Of a stretch of DNA of 7,571 nucleotides, positions 1 through 7,343 are shown piece after piece (within the stretch, counting starts at the first letter, position 1; every line of letters begins with the position of its first letter). This DNA comes from Acidimicrobiia bacterium (lineage in GTDB: Bacteria; Actinomycetota; Acidimicrobiia; Spongiisociales; UBA5794): positions 1 to 7,571 of the forward strand of contig JAOZMA010000101.1 of the NCBI GenBank assembly GCA_029934555.1. The letters run 5' to 3'. A program made the translations under genes and the position numbers. The notes below the pieces were generated by a model. The model saw only the letters and a program-made list of their open reading frames with translations, did not search any database and was not told the DNA's origin.

Positions 1-310
1 CTTCGTCTCTTAGGGCTGCGGCGGCTTCTCTGGCTTCTTCTAGGCCGCCGTCTGTCAGTCTTGCCCAGTCGGTGAGGAGGGTCACCTCGTTGCGGAAGAT
101 CTGGAGGAAACCTCCGTGGAGGCCTGCCGAGGTGATGCCATCTTCGTGGTGGACCACGACGGCTCCGGTGGCGAGGGCCGCCATCGTCGGCTCGTGATCG
201 GCGAGGATGCCGATGTCGCCCTCGGTGGTCCTGGCGGTGAGCATCGTTGCTTCACCCGACCAGATCACCGCCTCTGGCGTCACGATGTCGACGTGGAAAG
301 TGTTTGCCAT
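1..310 (-). CDS. atpC: ATP synthase F1 epsilon subunit (partial, 3' end beyond window)
   Basis: Epsilon is a central-stalk subunit that binds gamma and the c-ring and can inhibit ATP hydrolysis. Reading the minus strand from an ATG at 308-310 gives MANTFHVDIVTPEAVIWSG, followed by the family's beta-sandwich signature (GDIGILADHEP, residues about 34-44) and a Gly-rich segment ending GGFLQIF. The last visible residues (about 88-103) are Ala/Glu/Arg-rich, as expected for the start of the C-terminal helices. The window ends after about 103 codons, so whether both regulatory helices are present cannot be judged. The start is fixed by a one-base overlap with the atpD stop (TGATG), with a GAGG about 10 bases upstream, so translation is probably coupled to atpD. 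Family assignment is confident from the N-terminal domain and from its position after atpD. Confidence 0.93.
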   Translation of the reverse strand, partial: MANTFHVDIVTPEAVIWSGEATMLTARTTEGDIGILADHEPTMAALATGAVVVHHEDGITSAGLHGGFLQIFRNEVTLLTDWARLTDGGLEEAREAAAALRDE

Positions 311-1734
311 CAGGCGGAGACCTCGAGCTCCTTCGCTTTCGCCTTCACGTCGTCGGCGCCGCCGACCATGTAGAAGGCCTGCTCCGGATACTGGTCCATC
401 TCACCGTCCACAACTGCCTTGAACGACGCGACCGTCTCATCCATCGGCGTGTAGATGCCCTCCTGGCCGGTGAACTGCTCGGCCACAAACATCGGCTGCG
501 ACAGGAAGCGTTGGATACGCCGGGCCCTCGCCACGATGAGCTTGTCCTCTTCGGAGAGCTCGTCGATGCCGAGGATGGCGATGATGTCCTGGAGGTCCTT
601 GTAGCGCTGCAGGATCTGCTGCACGTCGACGGCGACCTGATAGTGCTCCTCCCCCACGATCTGCGGATCGAGGGCACGGCTCGTCGAGTCGAGTGGATCG
701 ACCGCCGGATAGATACCGAGTGCGGTCAACGGGCGGGAGAGCACCGTCGTTGCATCGAGGTGAGCGAACGCCGTGTGAGGAGCCGGATCGGTGATGTCAT
801 CCGCGGGCACGTAGATCGCCTGGAGCGACGTGATCGACCGACCCTTCAGTGATGTGATCCTCTCTTGGAGAGTGCCCATCTCGCTGGCGAGCGTCGGCTG
901 ATAACCCACAGCGGACGGCATGCGTCCGAGGAGCGTCGACACCTCAGCACCGGCCTGAGTGAATCGGAAGATGTTGTCGATGAACAGCAGCACGTCCTGA
1001 CGCTGAACGTCACGGAAGTACTCCGCCATCGTGAGCGCAGACAGGGCGACGCGGAGGCGCACGCCCGGCGGTTCGTCCATCTGGCCGAACACGAGCGCCG
1101 CCTTTTCGATGACGCCCGAGTCGGTCATCTCCAGGAAGAGGTCGTTGCCCTCACGGGTCCGCTCGCCGACACCGGCGAACACGGAGACACCACCGTGCTG
1201 GGTGGCGACCCGGTTGATCATCTCCTGGATGAGCACCGTCTTGCCGACACCGGCACCACCGAAGAGGCCGATCTTGCCACCCTCGAGGTACGGGCCGAGG
1301 AGGTCGATGACCTTGATGCCGGTCTCGAAGATCTTCTTCTGCGGCTCAACCTCGTCGAACGGGGGTGGTTCACGGTGGATCGGCCACCAGTCACCCGTGA
1401 AGTCGTGATCGGGTGCATCGAGAGCGACGCCCCACGCGTTGAAGATGTGACCGAGGGTCTGGTCGCCGACGGGAACCATGATCGGACTGCCGGTGTTGGT
1501 CACCTCGGCGCCACGCACGAGACCGTCCGTCGGCGCAAGGGCCACCGCACGGATCTGGTTGCCACCCAACTGCTGGGCCACCTCGCACTTGATGGTCGTC
1601 GTCTCGCCGCCGATGGTCAGGTCGACCTCGATGGCGAAGTTGATCTCCGGCAGACCGTCGGGCGGGAACTCGACGTCCACCACCGGCCCGGCCACCTTCA
1701 CGATCCGGCCTGAGGGAAGTGTGCTCTCGCTCAT
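310..1734 (-). CDS. atpD: ATP synthase F1 beta subunit (catalytic)
   Basis: Beta carries the catalytic nucleotide sites that make ATP from ADP and phosphate. From the ATG at 1734 the protein is 474 residues, a normal family length. Visible landmarks are the Walker A loop GGAGVGKT (residues about 159-166), the GERTREGND segment with the catalytic glutamate (about residue 191), the Walker B region LLFIDNIFRFTQAG (about 250-262) and the DELSEED loop (391-397) that contacts gamma. An in-frame TTG at 1758 overlaps the atpG stop and would add eight residues. I prefer the ATG because GGAG lies five bases upstream of it, and because MSESTLPSGRIVKVAGPVVDVEF is a normal beta N-terminus. The gene lies 20 bases after atpG and overlaps atpC by one base. 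No missing key residue was seen. Confidence 0.97.
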   Translation of the reverse strand: MSESTLPSGRIVKVAGPVVDVEFPPDGLPEINFAIEVDLTIGGETTTIKCEVAQQLGGNQIRAVALAPTDGLVRGAEVTNTGSPIMVPVGDQTLGHIFNAWGVALDAPDHDFTGDWWPIHREPPPFDEVEPQKKIFETGIKVIDLLGPYLEGGKIGLFGGAGVGKTVLIQEMINRVATQHGGVSVFAGVGERTREGNDLFLEMTDSGVIEKAALVFGQMDEPPGVRLRVALSALTMAEYFRDVQRQDVLLFIDNIFRFTQAGAEVSTLLGRMPSAVGYQPTLASEMGTLQERITSLKGRSITSLQAIYVPADDITDPAPHTAFAHLDATTVLSRPLTALGIYPAVDPLDSTSRALDPQIVGEEHYQVAVDVQQILQRYKDLQDIIAILGIDELSEEDKLIVARARRIQRFLSQPMFVAEQFTGQEGIYTPMDETVASFKAVVDGEMDQYPEQAFYMVGGADDVKAKAKELEVSA

Positions 1735-1754
1735 TCGTGCTCCATCCTTGTTTC

Positions 1755-2633
1755 TCAACCGTCGCCGAGCGCCACAGCGCCGCCGACGATCTCTGAGATC
1801 TCGGTCGTGATCTCCGCCTGCCGGGCCTGGTTGGCCCCGCGGGTCAGGATCCTGGTCAGTTCTTCAGCGTTCTCGGTCGCCGCCTTCATCGCTCGCCGAC
1901 GTGCGGCATGCTCCGATGCGGACGCATCGAGGAGGATCCCGAAGATCGACCCCTCGAGATAGCGTGGGAGAAGTCGGTTGAGGATCTCCTCGGGTGACGG
2001 CTCGAAGGAGTATCCGATCGGCACCGCTTCCTCTTCACCGTCGGTCTCGGGAGCGACGATCGGGAGCAGCGTCCGGTGGATCGGCATCTGGGTCAGCGCC
2101 GATATGTATCGGGTGGTGAACACCTCGACCGAATCGACGCTGCCCTCGACGTAGTCGTTCAACAGCACGTTCGCGATCATGCGGGCATCGGCGTACACCG
2201 GGAGATCGGTGACGTTGAGCCACGCATGCTCGATGTCGTACTTGCGGTAGCCGAAGTAAGACTGGGCCTTCTTACCGACGACGTAGACGCTCACGCGGCG
2301 ACCCTGGGCAAGATGCTCACGGATCCGATACTCGGCGAGACGGATCACAGCACCGTTGTACCCGCCGGCGAGTCCGCGATCAGACGTGACAACGACGACA
2401 CCGGCCGTCTTCACTTCACGCTCTTCCAGCAGTGGATGGGACGTTCCACCGGCGGCGGCGACGTTGCGGATCACCTCGTCGAGCTTCGCTGCGTACGGCC
2501 GGGCAGCGCCGAGGCGACTCTGCGCCTTGCCGATTCGCGCCGTAGAGATCAGCTCCATCGCACGCGTGATCTTCATCGTCGATTGGACGCTGCGGATCCT
2601 GCGATAGATCAGGCGGAGCTCAGCCGAAGCCAT
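1755..2633 (-). CDS. atpG: ATP synthase F1 gamma subunit (rotor shaft)
   Basis: Gamma is the rotating shaft that couples Fo rotation to the beta catalytic sites. The 292-residue product has the family's N-terminal helix (LRLIYRRIRSVQSTMKITRAM, residues 7-27), the Rossmann-like middle with VVTSDRGLAGGYNG (81-94), and the C-terminal helix ending ITTEISEIVGGAVAL (275-289). These two terminal helices form the coiled-coil shaft. A short acidic loop with EEE lies around residues 197-203. The length is typical. The ATG at 2633 is six bases after the atpA stop, and a GGGGGAGG ribosome site lies in the end of atpA, 11 bases upstream. Its stop overlaps an unused TTG of the atpD frame. Confidence 0.96.
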   Translation of the reverse strand: MASAELRLIYRRIRSVQSTMKITRAMELISTARIGKAQSRLGAARPYAAKLDEVIRNVAAAGGTSHPLLEEREVKTAGVVVVTSDRGLAGGYNGAVIRLAEYRIREHLAQGRRVSVYVVGKKAQSYFGYRKYDIEHAWLNVTDLPVYADARMIANVLLNDYVEGSVDSVEVFTTRYISALTQMPIHRTLLPIVAPETDGEEEAVPIGYSFEPSPEEILNRLLPRYLEGSIFGILLDASASEHAARRRAMKAATENAEELTRILTRGANQARQAEITTEISEIVGGAVALGDG

Positions 2634-2639
2634 CGGGTG

Positions 2640-4250
<1,611 letters not shown>

Positions 4251-4254
4251 CTGC

Positions 4255-4800
4255 CTAACCCCACTGCTCTCGTACATCGTCGAGACGGCCCTTCACAGAG
4301 CCGTCGAATACCGTGTCTCCGATCTTTGCGACCAGACCGCCCATGATGGACGGGTCGGTCACGACCATGGCCTGTACCCGCTTGCCCGTCGCCTTCGAGA
4401 GGGCGAGTTCGAGTCGGAGGATCTGTTCGGCATCGAGCGAAACGGCGCTCTTTACCTCGGCAACGACCGTGCCCTCTTCCTCGGCGGCGATCTCAGCGAG
4501 ACGCGACGCCAGCTCGTCGAGGAACTTCGCCTGCCCGACCGCAACGACGAAGTTGATCGAGGCGACGACCGCGCCTTCGACGCGTATGCCAAGCAGTTCG
4601 GTGACGGTCCCCTGCCTCCTGCCGATCGGGATCCTCGGATCGCTCAAGACGTCACGCAGCTCCGAGTTCGCGGAGATCGTCTTCGCTGCGGCGTAGAACT
4701 CGTCGACGAACGCATCGACGTCGCCCTCGGCGCGCGCGATGTCGAACAGCGCTGCCGCGTACCCGTCGAGACGAGCCGAGTGTTCCGTGGCCTCCATCAC
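4255..4800 (-). CDS. atpH: ATP synthase F1 delta subunit (OSCP-like, peripheral stalk)
   Basis: Delta joins the top of the alpha/beta head to subunit b. The product is about 181 residues, normal for the family. It has a helical N-domain (ARLDGYAAALFDIA, residues about 9-22; LRDVLSDPRIPIGRRQ around 48-63) and the C-terminal signature region with IGDTVFDGSVKGRLDDVREQ (about 160-179). The start is ambiguous: a GTG at 4800 directly follows the atpF stop, and an ATG lies one codon later at 4797. A GGAGGAG in the end of atpF sits 8 bases before the GTG, which favours the GTG slightly. Delta is a separate gene here, unlike the b-delta fusion of mycobacteria. Identity rests on the C-terminal motif, length and position. 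Confidence 0.94.
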   Translation of the reverse strand: MMEATEHSARLDGYAAALFDIARAEGDVDAFVDEFYAAAKTISANSELRDVLSDPRIPIGRRQGTVTELLGIRVEGAVVASINFVVAVGQAKFLDELASRLAEIAAEEEGTVVAEVKSAVSLDAEQILRLELALSKATGKRVQAMVVTDPSIMGGLVAKIGDTVFDGSVKGRLDDVREQWG

Positions 4801-5379
4801 CTAGTGCACTCCTCCGAGATCGTCGATATAGCGGTCGACAAGTTCACGCTGGCGCTCGTCATCGAGGCTGTCCCCGACGACCTTCTCCGCAACGGTGATC
4901 GAGAGATCTGCGACCTGGCGGCGGAGCTCACCGGCAACGCGCTCGCGTTCTCCCACGATCTCGCCCTGGGCGCGTACTTTGATCTGATCGGCTTCGACCT
5001 CGGCTCTCGCCACGATGTCGGCCTTCACCTGATCGCCGGCGTTCCTGGCATCGTCGACGATCCCGGCCGCTTCGTCCTTCGCACCGGAGAGCTGGTCCTG
5101 GTAGTCGTCGAGCAGGCTCTGGGCCTCGACCTTGGAAGCCTCGGCTGCCGAGTAGTCGGCACGGATCGCTGCCTGACGCGCTTCAAGCGTCTTGTTCAGT
5201 GACGGAACCGCCCACTTCCACACGAAAAAGAAGACGATGACGAAGGCAATCAAGCCCGCGATCAACTCATCCGGGTGTGGCAGCAAGAGCTGGATGCCCT
5301 CGGCTTCTTCCTCTGGTTCGTGGGAGATCTGCTCCGCTTCCTGGAGCAGGAACATCACCTGGGTCAACATGGACAACAT
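4801..5379 (-). CDS. atpF: ATP synthase Fo b subunit (peripheral stalk)
   Basis: Subunit b anchors the stator in the membrane and reaches delta and alpha. The 192-residue product has one strong membrane helix (LIAGLIAFVIVFFFVWKWAV, residues 39-58). A long charged Ala/Glu/Asp/Arg-rich helix follows (about 60-165), then a C-terminal delta-binding part ending RYIDDLGGVH. Before the membrane helix lies an unusually long 37-residue leader with a short hydrophobic stretch (MLSMLTQVMFLL) and an acidic patch (EPEEEAE, 21-27). Three in-frame ATGs occur (5379, 5370, 5355). I chose 5379 because only it has a ribosome site (AGAAGGGA, about six bases upstream). The gene starts 12 bases after atpE and touches atpH with no gap. 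Only one b gene is present, with no b' paralogue in the window. Confidence 0.95.
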   Translation of the reverse strand: MLSMLTQVMFLLQEAEQISHEPEEEAEGIQLLLPHPDELIAGLIAFVIVFFFVWKWAVPSLNKTLEARQAAIRADYSAAEASKVEAQSLLDDYQDQLSGAKDEAAGIVDDARNAGDQVKADIVARAEVEADQIKVRAQGEIVGERERVAGELRRQVADLSITVAEKVVGDSLDDERQRELVDRYIDDLGGVH

Positions 5380-5391
5380 GTTCAGTCCCTT

Positions 5392-5604
5392 CTAGGCGAT
5401 GAAGAACAGCACGAAGCCGATCAACGCGAGCGCCTCGGTGAACGCGATTCCCAAGAACATCGTGGTTCTCACCATGCCGGCGGCCTCGGGCTGGCGGGCC
5501 ATCGCCGAAATGGCGGACGCCACGACGAGACCGATGCCGATGCCTGGTCCGATGGCTGCAAGCCCGTATCCCATAACGGCAACCGCACCTGATAGCTCTT
5601 CCAT
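5392..5604 (-). CDS. atpE: ATP synthase Fo c subunit (rotor ring proteolipid)
   Basis: Subunit c forms the rotating membrane ring that carries protons. The 70-residue protein is two membrane helices joined by the polar loop ARQPE (residues 36-40). Helix 1 carries the glycine motif GPGIGIG (19-25), and helix 2 carries the ion-binding glutamate E57 in LGIAFTEALALIGF. The place of the Na+-type glutamine in helix 1 is Ile, and the residue after E57 is Ala rather than Ser, so proton coupling is predicted. Length and layout are typical. It starts 19 bases after atpB behind a perfect AGGAGG ribosome site, in keeping with the many copies of c needed per enzyme. Confidence 0.97.
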   Translation of the reverse strand: MEELSGAVAVMGYGLAAIGPGIGIGLVVASAISAMARQPEAAGMVRTTMFLGIAFTEALALIGFVLFFIA

Positions 5605-5615
5605 TGTTTACCTGT

Positions 5616-5621
5616 CCTCCT
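5616..5621 (-). promoter_or_regulatory. Strong ribosome binding site of atpE
   Basis: On the minus strand this reads AGGAGG, a full match to the anti-Shine-Dalgarno sequence. It lies 11 bases before the atpE ATG, with an A-rich spacer ending GTAAACA. Other genes in the operon have partial or shorter sites. A stronger site for c fits its multi-copy stoichiometry; that link is inference. Confidence 0.75.
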
Positions 5622-5623
5622 AC

Positions 5624-6442
5624 TTAGTGCTCAATGTGAATGGACGAATCGACATAAACCGCAGACAGCAGCGTGATGATGTATGCCTGCAGAACCGCGA
5701 CGATGATCTCGAAGACGTAGATGCCGAGACCGAAAACGAACCAGGGGACGCCGATGAGCGCCCGGATGCCGATCTCGCCCACGCTCGACATGAAGACCCA
5801 ACCGGAGACGAGCAGCAGCGTCAGCATGAGGTGACCGGCGACCATGTTGGCGAAGAGCCGGACGGCGAGGGTGAGCGGCCGCAGGAAGAACACAGAGACG
5901 AACTCGATAAGGCCGACGAGCGGTCGGAGAGCGACCGGAACGGTCGTGGGCCAGATGAGCGCACCGACGTAGCCGAAGCCGTTCTTCTTGAGACCAACGA
6001 AGACGAAGATCACCCACGTCAACAGCGACAGGCCACCGGCGATCGCCATGCGCGACGTGATCGGGAAGTTGATGAGGGGTGTGACCTCGAACAGGTTGCC
6101 GACGAGGACGAAGAGGAAGAGCGACAGCAACCACGGGTAGTACTTGACGCCATCGGGGCCGATGATGCTGACAGCGATCTCGTCTCGTACGAACAGCATG
6201 AGGCTCTCGATCGATACTCCGTACTTCGACGGGTTCATGCGCCTCTTGCGGAGGCCGAAGAAGAGCAGCGCGACCACGATCACCATCGCGAGCAGGATCA
6301 GGAAGACCGTTCGGGTGATCCCCCACGGGCCGATCGCGAAGAGGTTGTCCTCGAACTGGAACAGCTCAATGACGTTATCCGGCTTGCAGATGATGTCGTT
6401 CGCCGGATCACATGCCCCGCTGGCCAGGATCAGTTGCTCCAC
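5624..6442 (-). CDS. atpB: ATP synthase Fo a subunit (stator proton channel)
   Basis: Subunit a provides the two proton half-channels facing the c-ring. The 272-residue product has about five to six hydrophobic helices. It carries the essential arginine in RPLTLAVRLFANMVAGH (R195 by this start, equivalent to E. coli R210) and the last-helix motif VAVLQAYIITLLSAVY with the conserved glutamine (about 252). Start choice: the open frame extends to a TTG at 6487, but that would overlap the preceding gene by 58 bases and add an Arg/Gly-rich leader with no ribosome site. The GTG at 6442 has AAAGGGA six bases upstream and overlaps the atpI-like gene by 13 bases, so I use it. The N-terminal segment before the first helix carries two cysteines (11 and 19). 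It ends 19 bases before atpE. Confidence 0.95.
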   Translation of the reverse strand: MEQLILASGACDPANDIICKPDNVIELFQFEDNLFAIGPWGITRTVFLILLAMVIVVALLFFGLRKRRMNPSKYGVSIESLMLFVRDEIAVSIIGPDGVKYYPWLLSLFLFVLVGNLFEVTPLINFPITSRMAIAGGLSLLTWVIFVFVGLKKNGFGYVGALIWPTTVPVALRPLVGLIEFVSVFFLRPLTLAVRLFANMVAGHLMLTLLLVSGWVFMSSVGEIGIRALIGVPWFVFGLGIYVFEIIVAVLQAYIITLLSAVYVDSSIHIEH

Positions 6443-6876
6443 TCCAAGTCCCTTTCCGCGCCGTTGGCGACCGCCACCGCTTCCCAAGACAGCAACACGA
6501 GGTAGCTCACAACCACCGAGATCCCCATGGCCATCCGATCAAGATTCGTTACGTTGGCGATGATCAACATCGTCACCGTGATGAGGCCGAGACGGATGAT
6601 GAATCCGAACAAGGCGGCGGCATGATACATGACCATGGAGACACGTGCAGCCTTCGACATGATGTATCCGCCGAGAATGAAGTTTGCGACGACGATCGCC
6701 ACACCGACAAGTGAGGCAACGGCGCCCTGCCAGCCCTGGAGCAGACCGAAGACGAGGGCGAGAACCGGGGCGACGTAGATCGCCCGCTTCGCCGTGTTCT
6801 TGCTGATGATCGCTTCGATCGGGCGTTCGTCGGGTACGGGTCCGTACCGTACGGCAGGGTCGATGTCAGGCGCCAT
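6430..6876 (-). CDS. atpI: AtpI-like membrane protein (ATP synthase subunit I family)
   Basis: The product is 148 residues with four hydrophobic segments (about 31-48, 53-74, 84-108 and 115-137) and a charged N-terminal tail of about 25 residues. The pattern GVAIVVANFILGGYIMSKAAR followed by FGFIIRLGLITV resembles the ATP synthase I family, whose members sit just upstream of atpB. In other bacteria AtpI has been linked to c-ring assembly and, together with AtpZ, to Mg2+/Ca2+ uptake; the role here is inferred from family and position. The ATG at 6876 has AAGGGGA six bases upstream. The gene overlaps the atpZ-like gene by 11 bases and atpB by 13, so the three are probably translationally coupled. 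Sequence conservation in this family is low, so the call relies on topology and place as well as motifs. Confidence 0.82.
   Translation of the reverse strand: MAPDIDPAVRYGPVPDERPIEAIISKNTAKRAIYVAPVLALVFGLLQGWQGAVASLVGVAIVVANFILGGYIMSKAARVSMVMYHAAALFGFIIRLGLITVTMLIIANVTNLDRMAMGISVVVSYLVLLSWEAVAVANGAERDLEWSN
6449..6457 (-). promoter_or_regulatory. Ribosome binding site that decides the atpB GTG start
   Basis: On the minus strand this is GGAAAGGGA. Its AAGGGA core lies six bases before the GTG at 6442. No comparable site precedes the longer TTG start at 6487, so this site supports the shorter a subunit. It lies inside the end of the atpI-like gene. Confidence 0.6.
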
Positions 6877-7117
6877 GGCTTATCCCCTTGGCCTGCTCTT
6901 CGAGGATCGCGGAGCGCTGCCACATTCGGTGCATCCCCGCTCCGATGCCGAGAAGGATCCAAACGATGGTCATGACGGGAGCCCATCCGGTCCACCAGTC
7001 GAGGAGCATACCGATGAGGAGCCCGGCCATGATGTAGGTGAAGAAATCGGCTCCACCGGAGAACCCCCCGGTGATGGCCTCTTTCGGCGGAACGCCGCGC
7101 CGCTTCGACCCATCCAT
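6866..7117 (-). CDS. atpZ: AtpZ/AtpI-family small membrane protein, first gene of the operon
   Basis: From the ATG at 7117 this is an 83-residue protein with two membrane helices (about 24-44 and 46-67), joined by a short DWWTGWAP turn. The pattern of a glycine-rich first helix ending in LD, then WTGWAP, then a second helix with LLGIGAGMHRMW resembles AtpZ (F0F1-ATPase subunit, gene-1 type), which commonly precedes atpI. Family members are proposed to help ATP synthase assembly or divalent cation transport; I infer the same here. The frame is open upstream to a TTG at 7189, but that start has no ribosome site and would add a non-hydrophobic leader. The ATG at 7117 has GGGAG about 10 bases upstream. 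It overlaps the next gene by 11 bases. Confidence 0.75.
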   Translation of the reverse strand: MDGSKRRGVPPKEAITGGFSGGADFFTYIMAGLLIGMLLDWWTGWAPVMTIVWILLGIGAGMHRMWQRSAILEEQAKGISHGA

Positions 7118-7237
7118 GTACTGGTCTCTCCCAGGTTCCCAGGGGCCGTTACCCGTTGCCCCATCTGCCACAAACCAGGCTACCGCCAAAAGACCCTATA
7201 AGGAAAACGAAAGTGTCCTTGCGGCGAAGGCCCCCCT

Positions 7238-7255
7238 GCGGCGCTGGGGCGCCGC
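7238..7255. repeat. Perfect inverted repeat, 7-bp arms, 4-base loop
   Basis: The arms are GCGGCGC and GCGCCGC around the loop TGGG (plus strand). The stem is all G/C and would form a very stable hairpin. It directly abuts the next inverted repeat with no spacer. No T-run follows on either strand, so it is not a standard intrinsic terminator. Confidence 0.85.
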
Positions 7256-7279
7256 GTCCCCCCGACAAGTCGGGGGGAC
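7256..7279. repeat. Perfect inverted repeat, 11-bp arms, 2-base centre
   Basis: The arms are GTCCCCCCGAC and GTCGGGGGGAC with AA between them, so in RNA the fold would close with a CAAG-type loop. It could be a hairpin, a dyad-symmetric operator, or one copy of a REP-like genome-wide repeat; the window alone cannot decide. No U-run follows on either strand, which argues against a simple terminator. Confidence 0.88.
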
Positions 7280-7343
7280 AGGAATGTTGGGTCGCTTCAT
7301 CGGGAGTGTTGAACCGTCGTGTGTCTTGCGGTATGTGTGGATG

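Larger units (their letters stand above)
7118..7340. other. Divergent intergenic region between atp operon and DUF559 gene
   Basis: This stretch separates the minus-strand atp operon from the plus-strand gene and must hold promoters for both unless the operon is read from elsewhere. I find no convincing -35/-10 pair. Weak possibilities are a minus-strand TATAGG (7195-7200) and a plus-strand pair TTGAAC (7309-7314) and TATGTG (7332-7337) spaced by 17 bases. The region also contains two abutting inverted repeats (7238-7255 and 7256-7279). No credible gene was seen in it apart from a possible N-terminal extension of the DUF559 frame from an ATG at 7284. Confidence 0.6.

Noticed and set aside
865..1713. 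Plus-strand open frame (282 codons) opposite atpD
   Set aside because: Antisense to the highly conserved beta subunit, with charged low-complexity composition and no recognisable domain.
5399..6505. Plus-strand open frame (368 codons) opposite atpE and atpB
   Set aside because: The product is an extreme Asp/Glu/Arg/Gln-rich string, the expected reverse of hydrophobic membrane codons. Not a real gene.
7118..7189. N-terminal extension of the atpZ-like gene from a TTG
   Set aside because: There is no ribosome site before the TTG, and the added residues do not resemble the family. The ATG at 7117 has GGGAG upstream.
7238..7279. Hairpins as an intrinsic terminator
   Set aside because: Stable stems are present, but no T-run follows on either strand, and both adjacent genes point away from the site, so no gene ends there.
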